DNA from: Planktothrix paucivesiculata PCC 9631
GTDB lineage: Bacteria > Cyanobacteriota > Cyanobacteriia > Cyanobacteriales > Microcoleaceae
Assembly (NCBI RefSeq): GCF_900009265.2
Contig: NZ_LR735001.1
Span: 1-64,000, forward strand
Reading direction: 5' to 3'
DNA length: 64,000 nt
This document shows positions 54,405 to 63,228 of this stretch, one piece after another. A program made the translations under genes and the position numbers. Position 1 is the first letter of the stretch. Each line of letters begins with the position of its first letter. Below the pieces are notes generated by a model, which saw only the letters and a program-made list of their open reading frames with translations, was not told where the DNA came from and made no database searches.

Positions 54405-54461
54405 AAATGCTATGATGGGATTAATCTAAATCAGCAAAAAACTTGCTTGAGAGCATTTTAA
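54342..54461 (+). pseudogene. truncated copy of the HicB-like gene
   Basis: A 39-codon frame begins MTEIIFLVESDVEGGYIAQE, identical except at one residue to the start of the 57-residue gene at 55172. It then diverges into LKCYDGINLNQQKTC and stops. The break comes exactly at the end of the direct repeat, so this is a 5' fragment fused to foreign sequence. It ends 5 bases before the VapB-like ATG and could still be translated as a leader. Confidence 0.65.
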
Positions 54462-54466
54462 TCATT

Positions 54467-54700
54467 ATGATTCAAGAAATCAATGCCATATTTGATGGTA
54501 AATCTCTGCAACTGGAATCTCCCTTAAACCTAGATATCGGTACAAGGGTTAAAATTATTGTTGAAACAATATTACCCCAAAAACAGCCCCCTAAAACATT
54601 TCTTGAAACCGCTCAGTCCCTACAGCTACAAGGCAATCCAGATTGGTCTGAGAAAATTGATCAGTATTTATATGGGGAAACTGTTTCTGATCATGAATGA
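54467..54700 (+). CDS. antitoxin of a VapBC-like pair
   Basis: I chose the ATG at 54467, giving 77 residues; the frame opens 8 codons earlier. The protein starts with MIQEINAIFDGKSLQLESPL and continues NLDIGTRVKIIVE, the pattern of short cyanobacterial antitoxins with an AbrB/DUF104-like strand region. An acidic tail (KIDQYLYGETVSDHE) would wrap the toxin. It overlaps the PIN toxin start by 8 bases, as expected for a co-translated pair. The exact antitoxin family is uncertain. Confidence 0.75.
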   Translation: MIQEINAIFDGKSLQLESPLNLDIGTRVKIIVETILPQKQPPKTFLETAQSLQLQGNPDWSEKIDQYLYGETVSDHE

Positions 54701-55106
54701 AGTTTTTTTAGATACTTCCTTTGCCATCGCGCTTTCTTCAATTACAGATCAAAATCATGCACGGGCTGTTCAATTGGCTGATCAACTGCAAGCTAGTCAA
54801 GCCCGTTTAGTCACTACTCAAGCTATTTTACTAGAAATTGGTAATGCACTTTCTAAATCTAAATACCGAATGGGTGCCATCCAACTGTTAGAATCCCTCG
54901 AAGCCGATCCCCATGTGGAAATTGTATTGTTGACCAATGATTTGTATATGGCTGGATTCGATTTGTTTAAACAGCGCAAAGATAAAGAATGGGGTTTAGT
55001 AGATTGTCTGTCATTTATCGTCATGCGGAATCGAGGAATTACTGATGCTCTAACTGCTGATACTCATTTCCAGCAAGCCGGATTTCGAGCATTACTAAAA
55101 AACTAG
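54693..55106 (+). CDS. PIN-domain ribonuclease toxin (VapC-like)
   Basis: The ATG at 54693 gives 137 residues starting MNEVFLDTSFAIAL and lies inside the antitoxin stop region. The frame opens further upstream but would run through the antitoxin gene. The acidic metal-binding residues of a PIN nuclease are in place: D7, E48 in ILLEIGNAL, D104 in WGLVDCLSF and D118 or D123 in TDALTADTHF. It should cleave RNA when freed from its antitoxin. The pair is bracketed by 126-base direct repeats next to the caspase operon, which suggests acquisition or local rearrangement. Confidence 0.85.
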   Translation: MNEVFLDTSFAIALSSITDQNHARAVQLADQLQASQARLVTTQAILLEIGNALSKSKYRMGAIQLLESLEADPHVEIVLLTNDLYMAGFDLFKQRKDKEWGLVDCLSFIVMRNRGITDALTADTHFQQAGFRALLKN

Positions 55107-55108
55107 AT

Positions 55109-55234
55109 CATGCCTTGAGTGATAGAATTAGGGAAACTGCGATCATCCTGCACCTAAAGGTTATTTAAGCCATGACGGAAATCATTTTCCTAGTAGAATC
55201 TGATATTGAAGGGGGTTATATTGCCCAGGAATTA
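55109..55234 (+). repeat. 126-base direct repeat, copy 2
   Basis: This is the second copy, offset from the first by 830 bases. It begins 2 bases after the PIN toxin stop and includes the start of the intact HicB-like gene. Confidence 0.9.
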
Positions 55235-55345
55235 GGGGAATCAATTATTACCAAAGCTGATGATTTAGAAATCTTAAAACAAGAAATAAAAGATGCTGTT
55301 CACTGTCATTTTCCTGATCAAATATTACGTCCTAAAATAATTTAA
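55172..55345 (+). CDS. small HicB-like antitoxin-type protein
   Basis: The 57-residue protein starts MTEIIFLVESDIEGGYIAQE and continues LGESIITKADDLEILKQEI, ending HFPDQILRPKII. This is the partial dsRBD-like HicB fold in its short cyanobacterial form, which usually pairs with a HicA-like mRNA interferase. The partner reading frame just downstream (55378) is broken, so this antitoxin may now be an orphan. Its 5' end is duplicated upstream of the VapBC-like pair. Confidence 0.7.
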   Translation: MTEIIFLVESDIEGGYIAQELGESIITKADDLEILKQEIKDAVHCHFPDQILRPKII

Positions 55346-55377
55346 CTGCATATTGTTCAGTAAAAGGTAATTGCTTC

Positions 55378-55487
55378 GTGAAATTACCTAGAGATTGATC
55401 AAGGTCAAGATTTAGTAAAAGCCCTCAGAAGGTTGGGTTATGAAGTTAGCCATCAAACCGAAAGCTATATTCGATTTACCAAGATAG
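55378..55487 (+). pseudogene. frameshifted, truncated HicA-like toxin gene
   Basis: A GTG at 55378 begins VKLPRD and then meets TGA. Shifting frame by one base at 55396 gives DQGQDLVKALRRLGYEVSHQ, then TESYIRFT. This is the start of a HicA-type toxin (normally MKLPRDI.G..LVKAL...GY....Q.GSH.RLT). The coding similarity fades as the sequence runs into the end of ccmO, so the C-terminus is missing as well. The catalytic His of the QTGSH motif is replaced by Tyr. Confidence 0.7.
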
Positions 55488-56252
55488 TCACAGATATTCT
55501 TCTTGAGCCGGAGTCGGTAACTTTTGGAAATCGGGGATTTCTACCAGTTCTTTCTCCTGTTCCTTCACACTAATTGGTACTCTCAAAGGTTGACGCTGTT
55601 CTAGCCAACAACTGGCTAAAGGTAAGGTTTGATCCAAATCTTCCAAAGGTCGAGGAATCACCATTACAGCGTTTAATTCCCCAATCCGTTCAGCTTCAAA
55701 CATTCCCGCCTCTATCGCCATCGCCACATCGGACACCGGGCCCCGAATAATCACCGTACACAACCCCGCCCCAATCCGTTCATAAGACATCAAACTCACA
55801 TCCGCCGCCTTTAACATGGCATCCGCCGCCCCCACCATCGCCGGAAATCCCCTAGTTTCAAGTAACCCCACGGCCTGATTACTTAAACGATGACCCGCCC
55901 CATTGGTTAGATTAGATAAACGGGAACTAATCGGAAGCACCAGTTCTAAATTTGGAAAGGGTCGAGGAATTACTAAGCTAGAAATAAATTGACCAAACTG
56001 TTTAGCCGTTTGCGCTCCGGTTTCCACCGCCAAACGCACTTCGGAAATTTTCCCCCGGACAATTGCTGTGCAGTGTCCCCCACCAATTTTTTCATAGCCC
56101 ACTAAATGAACCCCGGCGGACTTTAACATCATATCCGCCGTTCCCACAATTGCCGGGAAGCTCTGGGTGGAAACTAAACCCAAAGCCATATCTCTAAAAT
56201 CGGTCTGGTTTGACCGTTCAGAAGGGCCGGAATTTCGTCTGTTTGCGTCCAT
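55488..56252 (-). CDS. ccmO: tandem-BMC carboxysome shell protein CcmO
   Basis: The 254-residue protein contains two bacterial microcompartment domains (about 20-108 and 124-210). Each has the pattern ALGLVSTQSFPAIVGTADMM / AVGLLETRGFPAMVGAADAM, then GYEKIGGGHCTAIVRG / SYERIGAGLCTVIIRG and the closing VIPRP. Tandem-BMC proteins form pseudohexamer tiles of the shell, and CcmO is needed for beta-carboxysome assembly in known strains. The tail of about 45 residues is charged and probably disordered. It follows ccmN by a 280-base repeat-rich gap on the same strand, so it may be transcribed with, or separately from, the main ccm operon. Confidence 0.92.
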   Translation of the reverse strand: MDANRRNSGPSERSNQTDFRDMALGLVSTQSFPAIVGTADMMLKSAGVHLVGYEKIGGGHCTAIVRGKISEVRLAVETGAQTAKQFGQFISSLVIPRPFPNLELVLPISSRLSNLTNGAGHRLSNQAVGLLETRGFPAMVGAADAMLKAADVSLMSYERIGAGLCTVIIRGPVSDVAMAIEAGMFEAERIGELNAVMVIPRPLEDLDQTLPLASCWLEQRQPLRVPISVKEQEKELVEIPDFQKLPTPAQEEYL

Positions 56253-56298
56253 TTTTAATCATTCCGATAGATCGGATGTGGCGTATGGGTTATGGGTA

Positions 56299-56405
56299 AT
56301 TACGAATTACGAATTACGAATTACGAATTACGAATTACGAATTGGTTTTGGGTAATGGGTAATGGGTAATGGGTAATGGGTAATAGGTAATAGTTAATAG
56401 GTAAT
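56299..56405. repeat. two adjoining heptamer arrays (ATTACGA, GGGTAAT)
   Basis: Six perfect ATTACGA units (56299-56340) are followed, after GGTTTTG-like sequence, by five perfect GGGTAAT units and three degenerate ones (56350-56405). They lie between ccmN and ccmO. Confidence 0.85.
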
Positions 56406-56423
56406 GGTTGACTTTCCCTACCT

Positions 56424-56530
56424 CCCCTGCCTCCCCTGCCTCCCCTGCCTCCCCTGCCTCCCCTGCGGCCACTGAGCCTGTCGAAGTGCCCCCTGCTCCC
56501 CCTGCCTCCCCTACTCCCCTACTCCCCTGT
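56424..56530. repeat. CCCCTGCCT nonamer tract with dispersed 25-base motif
   Basis: Five or more CTCCCCTGC units surround the dispersed 25-mer at 56466-56490 (CGGCCACTGAGCCTGTCGAA, then GTGCC). The tract is the complement of the GCAGGGG type seen around cheA and cheR. Confidence 0.8.
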
Positions 56531-56533
56531 AAT

Positions 56534-57253
56534 TCAACTCTGGGATTGATTGAAGGCTTTGCGATGGGGAAGCAAGGTATCTAATAAATGACTCAGATGT
56601 TCTTTTCCATAGATGACCGGAGGAAGGGGCCCAGATGACAGTTCCGAGGATGCTGGGGACTGGGGAACCAGAGCCGTTTCCTCCGATTTTTCTGGGTTAG
56701 AGGGGACAACCGTTTCCGGTTCAGCAGGACTGGGCGGAATATCCGACGGTTGAGCCGGGATCTCGTCCAATACCGGGGTAATCTCTGGTACAGAGGTAGG
56801 GGATACCCAGTCTAAAACTGGAGCAGGCTCCTCAAACCAGGGAGACATGATCGCGGGTTCAGGAGCAGATTGCACTGGCGGAGATACCTGTTGGGGTTCT
56901 AATACACGAGAGCGATCCCCAATTAAAGATCCCGCGGCAACAACTTGTTGAGATGCAATAGAACTCTCCAAGATCGTTGTCTCTGAACCAATACAGGCAT
57001 TTTCCCCCAGGGTTCCCGCCCCCAGAATCAACACCCCCGAACCCAAGACTACACCTGTCTCTATCTCTAGGATACCTTGGTAAACCTGAATAATCACCCC
57101 CCGACCGATACAAACCCCCGCAGCGATCCGAAGCTGACCATCGGCTGCCGCTTGTAGGATCACCCCGGGTGCTAGGGTAGCCCCGGGATCAATTGTGACA
57201 TCGCCACTCACATAAACATCTGGGTTTAGGAGTTGCGGTGGCGATATGTTCAT
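56534..57253 (-). CDS. ccmN: carboxysome assembly protein CcmN
   Basis: The 239-residue protein has an N-terminal left-handed beta-helix of hexapeptide repeats (about 10-125: DVTIDPGATLAPGVIL, CIGRGVIIQVYQG). A Pro/Ser/Glu-rich flexible linker (about 130-215) leads to a C-terminal amphipathic encapsulation peptide (YGKEHLSHLLDTLLPHRKAF). It binds CcmM through the beta-helix and recruits the shell through the peptide, joining the Rubisco core to CcmK tiles. It is 57 bases downstream of ccmM. Length and layout are typical. Confidence 0.92.
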   Translation of the reverse strand: MNISPPQLLNPDVYVSGDVTIDPGATLAPGVILQAAADGQLRIAAGVCIGRGVIIQVYQGILEIETGVVLGSGVLILGAGTLGENACIGSETTILESSIASQQVVAAGSLIGDRSRVLEPQQVSPPVQSAPEPAIMSPWFEEPAPVLDWVSPTSVPEITPVLDEIPAQPSDIPPSPAEPETVVPSNPEKSEETALVPQSPASSELSSGPLPPVIYGKEHLSHLLDTLLPHRKAFNQSQS

Positions 57254-57310
57254 CTTTACTCGAACCTCTAGCGTTGCGTTTTAATTCTCAATCCCCTTTA
57301 TAGAGGAATG

Positions 57311-59257
57311 TTAGGGACGTTGGATAATTTCCTCCAGTACCCGACGCTTGGCTTTTGAGTCAATCCCGATTAACCGGACATATTCACCTTGATGTTCGTT
57401 CAAGCAACCGTCTAAAGCTGCCATCACTTCGGAGATATTGTTAGATTGAATCGGAGCACAACTGTTCCAAGATCCGGTACGGAAGCGACGAGCATCCGCG
57501 TGTTCTGTGCCAACTTTGTAGCCTTTGGCTAATAGACCCCGAACGTGATCCGCAACGCTATTATCTAGTTTGCCACTGCTGACCGTTGCCGGACTAGGAC
57601 GACTGGTGGAAGCCGGAGCCGAAGCCGAAGCCGTTGGCGCTACTTTGCCATCGGGACGCTGAATAATTTCTTCCAGGACACGGCGTTTGTTTTTGGGGTC
57701 AATTCCAATTAAACGCACATATTCCCCTTGATGCTCACTGGCGATCGCATCTAATTTAGAAAGAATCTCTGCTACTCCTGATCCCGATAGGCTGGGGCCA
57801 CTGCGCCAAGATCCCGTGCGGAAGCGACGAACATCGGCGTGTTCTGTGCCAACTTTGTAACCTTTAGCTAACAGATCGCCAATTTGTCCCCCGAGACCGG
57901 AAGTGGCAATACTGGCTGAACCCGAAGCAGTAGTCACCGCAGTGCTGACCTTAGCAGTGCCAGCTTTTGCGGCTACGCGGCCATCGGGACGCTGAATAAT
58001 TTCTTCTAGGACACGGCGTTTGTTTTTGGGGTCAATTCCAATTAAACGCACGTATTCGCCCTGATGCTCACTGGCGATCGCATCTAATTTAGAAAGAATA
58101 TCTCCTACCCCTGAGCCGGAAATGCTAGGGCCACTGCGCCAAGATCCGGTACGGAAACGACGAACATCAGCGTGTTCTGTGCCAATTTTGTAACCCTTGG
58201 CTAACAGATCGCCAATTTGTCCCCCGAGATCGGAACTAGCAACACGAGCCGAACCCGCAGGAGCAGCCACCGCAGCACTCCCTTTTCCATTACTGGATTT
58301 GGGAGCTACGCCACCATCGGGACGTTGAATAATTTCTTCCAGGACACGACGTTTGTTTTTGGAGTCAATGCCCAACAGACGGATATATTCTCCGCCATGA
58401 TCTCTCAGGCAAGATTCTAAGGCTGCCACAACTTCCCCGGTGGTTTTAGCATTGATCGGAGCGCCACTGCGCCAAGATCCGGTGCGGAAGCGACGAACAT
58501 CGGCGTGTTCTGTGCCAATTTTGTAACCTTTGGCTAACAGATCCCCGATTTGCTGCACAATTTCAGGGGCTAAATTAGAACTTCCACTATAGGCATAGGA
58601 GCGATCGCGACCACTACCATTACCACCCCCCGCCGATTCATTACGAATCGGGTTAATACAAGAGGAGTTTTCAGAACACTGATAACCCGCTTTCAGGGAT
58701 TGATTAACCCCGATGACGTGGGTAGCAAAGCTCAGATCGGCATCCGTAACGTTCGGTAAGCGATCTGCCTGTTGTTGGTTAGTGATAATTGAACCGGAGG
58801 GAATATATTTTCCTGGGGGAATTTCCACGTCTTCAATTAAAACGTGCATCATCACAATGCAACCATTCCCGACTCTGGAATTAAATACCGTAGAACGGAA
58901 TCCAATAAAACAATTATCTCCCACATAGGCTGGGCCATGAATTAGGGCCATGTGGGTGAGGGAACAATTCTTACCTACCCATACGGAGTAAGATTGACCA
59001 TCATCCCCTTTAACACGGCCTTCTTCTAAGCCATGAATCACCACGCCATCTTGAATATTGCTATTTCCCCCGATGGCAAAGGGTGAACCTTCATCGGCTC
59101 GAATAGAAGTACCCGGGGCTACTAATACATGAGCACCAATCCGAACGTCACCAATAATATTAGAAAAAGAATGTACATAAGCCGTTGGGTCGATTTTCGG
59201 CTCTGCCAAGTTCTTCGACCAAGGGGTTGGAGGAGCCGCTAGGCCACGAACTGCCAT
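57311..59257 (-). CDS. ccmM: carboxysome scaffold CcmM with gamma-carbonic-anhydrase domain and four SSUL repeats
   Basis: The 648-residue protein starts with a gamma-carbonic-anhydrase beta-helix (about 1-200). Likely zinc ligands are in [19 protein letters not shown] and [10 protein letters not shown] Cys pair spaced as in redox-switched CcmM (QCSENSSC, about 195-201) follows. Four Rubisco-small-subunit-like domains then occur at about 230-315, 345-430, 455-540 and 565-648, each with KGY(K/V)[14 protein letters not shown] and ending EEIIQRP. They crosslink Rubisco into the carboxysome matrix. Domain 4 has both Cys residues of the redox pair (SWNSCAPIQ and GCLNEH), domain 1 keeps one (SCLRDH), and domains 2 and 3 have none. 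A short form made by internal initiation is known for the family, but no obvious site was seen. Confidence 0.95.
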   Translation of the reverse strand: MAVRGLAAPPTPWSKNLAEPKIDPTAYVHSFSNIIGDVRIGAHVLVAPGTSIRADEGSPFAIGGNSNIQDGVVIHGLEEGRVKGDDGQSYSVWVGKNCSLTHMALIHGPAYVGDNCFIGFRSTVFNSRVGNGCIVMMHVLIEDVEIPPGKYIPSGSIITNQQQADRLPNVTDADLSFATHVIGVNQSLKAGYQCSENSSCINPIRNESAGGGNGSGRDRSYAYSGSSNLAPEIVQQIGDLLAKGYKIGTEHADVRRFRTGSWRSGAPINAKTTGEVVAALESCLRDHGGEYIRLLGIDSKNKRRVLEEIIQRPDGGVAPKSSNGKGSAAVAAPAGSARVASSDLGGQIGDLLAKGYKIGTEHADVRRFRTGSWRSGPSISGSGVGDILSKLDAIASEHQGEYVRLIGIDPKNKRRVLEEIIQRPDGRVAAKAGTAKVSTAVTTASGSASIATSGLGGQIGDLLAKGYKVGTEHADVRRFRTGSWRSGPSLSGSGVAEILSKLDAIASEHQGEYVRLIGIDPKNKRRVLEEIIQRPDGKVAPTASASAPASTSRPSPATVSSGKLDNSVADHVRGLLAKGYKVGTEHADARRFRTGSWNSCAPIQSNNISEVMAALDGCLNEHQGEYVRLIGIDSKAKRRVLEEIIQRP

Positions 59258-59509
59258 ATTTTAATTTCTCCTAACCGAATAGTTGTTTGTTGTTTGTTTT
59301 CAGTTGTTCGTTATTGCACCGGATCAAAAGGGATGATTAAGAAGTTGATTCAGTTAAATATTAAGAAGTTCTGAAGTTTTTAATTTCGGGTGCAGAATTT
59401 CAACTTTTTTTCAAAATTTGATTTATCCTATAAATAACACCTTTCCTAACTTTTTCCTTCTTAAAAATTCAAAGTTTTTCGCTTCTCAATAACTCCCACT
59501 TTTTTCCTG

Positions 59510-59812
59510 TTAATAATGATCTTTTTTGCTGTAAATCGTTCGATTTTCCGCATTGATGGTGTCGATGATTGCCACAACCGCCGCATCACTGGGTCGTTTT
59601 TCACTCCCTTCAACTTGACGGGCTGCACTGCCTCGACTCACGAGTACCCATTCACCGATTCCGGCTCCCACCACATCAATTGCTACCTCATACTCGTTGG
59701 AGATATCTTCTCCATTTTCATCAACAAATCGTAAAAGTAGAAACTTGGAACCCCTTAAACTAGGTTCTTTCTGATTGCCAACAACCGTGCCAATCACTTT
59801 GGCAATTTGCAT
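59510..59812 (-). CDS. ccmL: carboxysome vertex protein CcmL
   Basis: The 100-residue protein is a BMC-P (pentamer) subunit that caps the vertices of the carboxysome shell. Family marks are the start MQIAKVIGTVVGNQKEPSL, GSKFLLLRFVDENGED, the long middle VAIDVVGAGIGEWVLVSRGS and SDAAVVAIIDTI. It lies between ccmK1 and ccmM, the standard operon position. The gap of about 250 bases to ccmM contains no other gene. Confidence 0.95.
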   Translation of the reverse strand: MQIAKVIGTVVGNQKEPSLRGSKFLLLRFVDENGEDISNEYEVAIDVVGAGIGEWVLVSRGSAARQVEGSEKRPSDAAVVAIIDTINAENRTIYSKKDHY

Positions 59813-59909
59813 AATGAGTCTGAGGAAGAATAAATGGGAATTTGGAGCGATTCATCCAAGGATAAAAGGATAAACGGTGAATTTACCGATGTTTAAAATC
59901 CTGTGGAAA

Positions 59910-60251
59910 TTAGGGACGGTTTAAAGGACGAATCCCACTGAGGCTTTCGCGGAATTGTTCCACAGCTTCGGTATAGCGGATGGGTAAAACATATTCTAAG
60001 TTTTCGTGGGGACGAGCAATAATATGAGTGGATAAAACTTCTCCACCTTTGACTCGTTTGATCGACTCAACCCCTGCGGATACGGAAGCCTGCACTTCGG
60101 ATACATCCCCCCGCACAATTACGGTGACACGGCCACTGCCGATTTTTTCGTAACCCACTAAGGTGACTCGAGCGGCTTTGACCATTGAATCTGCCGCTTC
60201 TACAACGGCAGGAAAGCCTAAAGTCTCGATCATGCCAACTGCAATCGCCAT
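59910..60251 (-). CDS. ccmK1: carboxysome shell hexamer CcmK1
   Basis: The 113-residue BMC-H shell protein reads [20 protein letters not shown], then [20 protein letters not shown] and [20 protein letters not shown]. The pore loop is KIGSG. It differs from its neighbour mainly in a 10-residue longer tail ([11 protein letters not shown]), which is how CcmK1 differs from CcmK2 in other cyanobacteria. It is the second of the tandem ccmK genes; its first 100 codons are nearly identical to the first copy. Confidence 0.92.
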   Translation of the reverse strand: MAIAVGMIETLGFPAVVEAADSMVKAARVTLVGYEKIGSGRVTVIVRGDVSEVQASVSAGVESIKRVKGGEVLSTHIIARPHENLEYVLPIRYTEAVEQFRESLSGIRPLNRP

Positions 60252-60412
60252 TAAATTTGACTCCTAAAATCAATCAAAACGCTTAGGGAATTCTACGGAA
60301 TTCCGCCATAAAATAGAGATAATTACGCTCAAACTAAAATCGACTTTTGCGGTTGAAATTGCTGTGCGCGAACTTCTACGCTGGTCAATTCAAGGTTTTA
60401 TTTTTTTAGTCC

Positions 60413-60724
60413 CTAGTAAGACCGGAACTGCTCCACCGCATCGGTATAGCGAATGGGAAGAACATATTCTAAGTTCTCATGGGGACGGGCAATAATATGG
60501 GTCGAAAGCACTTGACCACCGTTGACTCGTTTGATGGATTCAACTCCGGCTGCTACGGAGGCTTGCACTTCGGAAACATCGCCGCGGACAATTACGGTGA
60601 CTCGGCCACTGCCAATTTTCTCATATCCAACTAAGGTAACCCGAGCGGCTTTCACCATTGAGTCTGCGGCTTCAACGACAGCCGGAAAACCCAGGGTTTC
60701 AATCATTCCCACAGCAATTGACAT
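60413..60724 (-). CDS. ccmK2: carboxysome shell hexamer CcmK2
   Basis: The 103-residue BMC-H protein starts [20 protein letters not shown] and ends at [11 protein letters not shown], the short tail of the main shell tile CcmK2. It is the first gene of the ccmK2-K1-L-M-N unit, so the operon promoter must lie upstream of it. The K1 and K2 proteins differ at only a few positions before the tail. Confidence 0.92.
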   Translation of the reverse strand: MSIAVGMIETLGFPAVVEAADSMVKAARVTLVGYEKIGSGRVTVIVRGDVSEVQASVAAGVESIKRVNGGQVLSTHIIARPHENLEYVLPIRYTDAVEQFRSY

Positions 60725-61282
60725 TCTTTAACTCCTAATCAATGAACAGAACAAACTACACTGTATTTATAAGCAATAAGCGACCTTCCAACAGATTCAA
60801 CCGTCGGATTTGGGGCTACACTCAAGGTTGTAGTTCCCTTTTAAGTCTAATTTTAGGGCTTATTGATCCCTAGATTTGGCAATAGTTATATTTTCCTATT
60901 GCTTGCTTCCATGCCGTTAGGATGGAAACGGAGATCAGCAGATTACCTACAATTTCAATTTACAGAAATAGTAACGAACCTCCCTCTCTAAGAATAGGAG
61001 AAGGGTGACACTCTTGACAATATTAATCTGGATTATATTTTCTCATTTTTAATATTATTTTTGTTGATAATGAATTTTGATTAAGTTTTGTTAAGTTTTT
61101 TAAAGTAAAAAACGTGCCATAAAATACACAACTCTAATTAAAAGAGCTTTTAATCTATTTGGCTCTATTAATTAGTATGAAAAACCGCCAATCCCGGCTG
61201 AAACTCAACCCAAAGACCTATGAATCCGAAATTTTGATATAGTAAGCTCAGAATTCCTAAAAATTTTCTAATTTTAAGTTAA
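60725..61282. other. divergent control region between ccmK2 and ndhF
   Basis: The 558-base AT-rich gap separates two CO2-concentrating gene sets and should hold both promoters. I saw no gene, tRNA or repeat array. A small dyad (TTCCAT / ATGGAA, 60907-60927) is present. No convincing match to CcmR/NdhR or CmpR sites could be made by eye. Confidence 0.5.
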
Positions 61283-63154
61283 ATGACAGATTTTCTCCTC
61301 CACACCAGTTGGTGGATACCTTTTTATGGCTTAATTGGGGCAATCTTGACCTTACCTTGGTCAATGGGATTGGTGCGACGCACAGGGCCAAGACCCGCGG
61401 CCTACTTTAATCTATTAATGACGGTTTTAGCCCTTGTCCATGGTTCGGTTGTTTTCCGCACTACCTGGGATGAACCGATTCAGCAAATCCTTTTCCATTG
61501 GGTACACACCAACAGCTTAGACCTGTCCTTTGCCCTGGAAATCTCCCCGGTGAGTTTAGGGGCCATGGAACTGATTACGGCCTTGAGTTTAGTGGCTCAA
61601 TGCTACGCCCTGGGATACATGGAAAAAGACTGGGCGCTGGCTCGGTTTTTTGGCTTGATGGGATTCTTTGAGGCTGCTATTAGTGGGTTAGCCTTGAGTG
61701 ATTCGTTATTACTAAGTTATATCCTCCTAGAATTATTAACCCTCTCTACCTATCTGCTGGTGGGCTTCTGGTATGCCCAACCCCTGGTAGTGACGGCGGC
61801 TCGGGATGCGTTTTTAACCAAACGGGTCGGAGATGTGTTGCTGTTGATGGGGGTCGTTTATCTCTCCACCCTGGCCGGAAGTTTGAGCTTTTCCGATTTG
61901 GAAGGATGGGCCGAAACCGCCACCTTAATGCCCTGGCAGGCGACCTTACTGGGTCTGGCCTTAATTTCTGGGCCGATTGGAAAATGCGCCCAATTTCCCT
62001 TAAATCTCTGGTTAGATGAGGCCATGGAAGGGCCTAACCCGGCTTCGATTATGCGAAATTCCGTGGTAGTGGCCAGTGGGGCCTATGTCTTAATTAAACT
62101 GCAACCGGTTTTGGTACTATCCCCCATAGCCTCCACAACCCTAGTGGTTTTGGGGACAATTACCGCCATTGGTGCTTCTCTGGTTTCTATTGCTCAAATT
62201 GATCTAAAACGGGCCTTATCCCATTCCACCAGTGCCTATTTAGGGTTGGTGTTTATTGCGGTAGGAGAAAGTCATGTTGATATTGCCCTACTATTATTAT
62301 TCACCCATGCGATCGCCAAAGCCTTAATTTTCATGAGTGCGGGTTCGGTAATTCTAACCACCAATACTCAAGATTTAACGGAGATGGGGGGATTATGGTC
62401 AAAAATGCCCGCCACAACCATCGCTTTTATTGTGGGTGCAGGGGGTTTAGTGGCCTTAATGCCCTTGGGAACCTTTTGGACGATGCGCCGTTGGGTCGAT
62501 GGATTTTGGACAATTCCTCTGTGGTTAGTTTTAGTCTTATTGCTGGTTAATTGTTTAACGGCCTTGAGTTTAACCCGGGTTTTCGGATTAGTTTTTGCTG
62601 GAAAACCCCAACAAAAAACCCGGCGAGCCCCCGAAGTTCCCTGGCCAATGGCTGTACCCCTGGTGAGCATGACCATTTTGACCCTGTTAGTTCCCCTGAT
62701 GTTACAACAATGGCAATTATTACTCAGTTGGACTGCTCCCTTAGTGGAAGTTCCCCCCACGGGATTTGCTGAGATTGTGCGTCAAGCTACGGTTCCTTTA
62801 CTGGTCATGTCAGGTATGATTGGGGTGACAATTGGCGCTGCTATTTATTTATATGGGATGGGTTCTAAGCCTTACAAATTACCCTGGAAAGGATTGCAAG
62901 ATTTATTCGCTTACGATTTCTATATTGATCGAATTTACGATCTAACTGTGGTTTTATTTGTCAATCGAATTTCCGCTTTTAGTGCTTGGATTGATCGCTA
63001 TATTATCGATGGCATTGTTAATGTTTTCGGTTTAGCCACTTTGTTTAGTGGAGAAGGCTTAAAATACAGTATTTCTGGACAATCTCAATTTTATCTCCTA
63101 ACTATTGCTTTAGGAGTAGGAGTATTGGTGGGATTAATGCTGTGGCAATTTTAA
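61283..63154 (+). CDS. ndhF: NDH-1 subunit NdhF of the CO2-uptake type (F3/F4)
   Basis: The 623-residue, polytopic thylakoid-membrane protein is the NdhF/NuoL antiporter-like subunit. It shows the family core GLALISGPIGKCAQFPLNLW, LDEAMEGPNPASIMRNS, LKRALSHSTSAYLGLVFIAV and FTHAIAKALIFMSAGS. The divergent short form and its pairing with a following ndhD next to the ccm operon indicate one of the specialised CO2-hydrating complexes (NDH-1 with F3/D3 or F4/D4) rather than respiratory NDH-1. Which one cannot be fixed until the cup gene after ndhD is seen. It is divergent from ccmK2. Confidence 0.88.
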   Translation: MTDFLLHTSWWIPFYGLIGAILTLPWSMGLVRRTGPRPAAYFNLLMTVLALVHGSVVFRTTWDEPIQQILFHWVHTNSLDLSFALEISPVSLGAMELITALSLVAQCYALGYMEKDWALARFFGLMGFFEAAISGLALSDSLLLSYILLELLTLSTYLLVGFWYAQPLVVTAARDAFLTKRVGDVLLLMGVVYLSTLAGSLSFSDLEGWAETATLMPWQATLLGLALISGPIGKCAQFPLNLWLDEAMEGPNPASIMRNSVVVASGAYVLIKLQPVLVLSPIASTTLVVLGTITAIGASLVSIAQIDLKRALSHSTSAYLGLVFIAVGESHVDIALLLLFTHAIAKALIFMSAGSVILTTNTQDLTEMGGLWSKMPATTIAFIVGAGGLVALMPLGTFWTMRRWVDGFWTIPLWLVLVLLLVNCLTALSLTRVFGLVFAGKPQQKTRRAPEVPWPMAVPLVSMTILTLLVPLMLQQWQLLLSWTAPLVEVPPTGFAEIVRQATVPLLVMSGMIGVTIGAAIYLYGMGSKPYKLPWKGLQDLFAYDFYIDRIYDLTVVLFVNRISAFSAWIDRYIIDGIVNVFGLATLFSGEGLKYSISGQSQFYLLTIALGVGVLVGLMLWQF

Positions 63155-63161
63155 CTGTAGT

Positions 63162-63177
63162 AAGCCCGACCGGGCTT
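63162..63177 (+). terminator. short hairpin between ndhF and ndhD
   Basis: AAGCCCG-AC-CGGGCTT followed by TCTTTATTTCTC lies 8 bases after ndhF. The 7-bp stem with a T-rich tail could attenuate read-through into ndhD, though the two genes are normally one operon. Confidence 0.4.
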
Positions 63178-63228
63178 TCTTTATTTCTCTACGAAAGTTA
63201 ACTATCAACTATCAATACCAACTTATTT

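Noticed and set aside
54558-54692. Longer N-terminus for the PIN toxin from 54558
   Set aside because: It would read antisense-like sequence through the antitoxin gene in another frame; the ATG at 54693 gives the standard PIN start and an 8-base overlap.
56167-56355. Plus-strand open frame of 62 codons between ccmO and ccmN
   Set aside because: It overlaps the start of ccmO antisense and ends in heptamer repeats, with a repeat-derived composition.
60898-60940. A sequence resembling a CRISPR repeat (GCTTCCATGCCGTTAGGATG followed by GAAAC)
   Set aside because: Only one copy is present, with no regularly spaced repeats and no cas genes nearby. It is a small hairpin in the ccmK2-ndhF control region.
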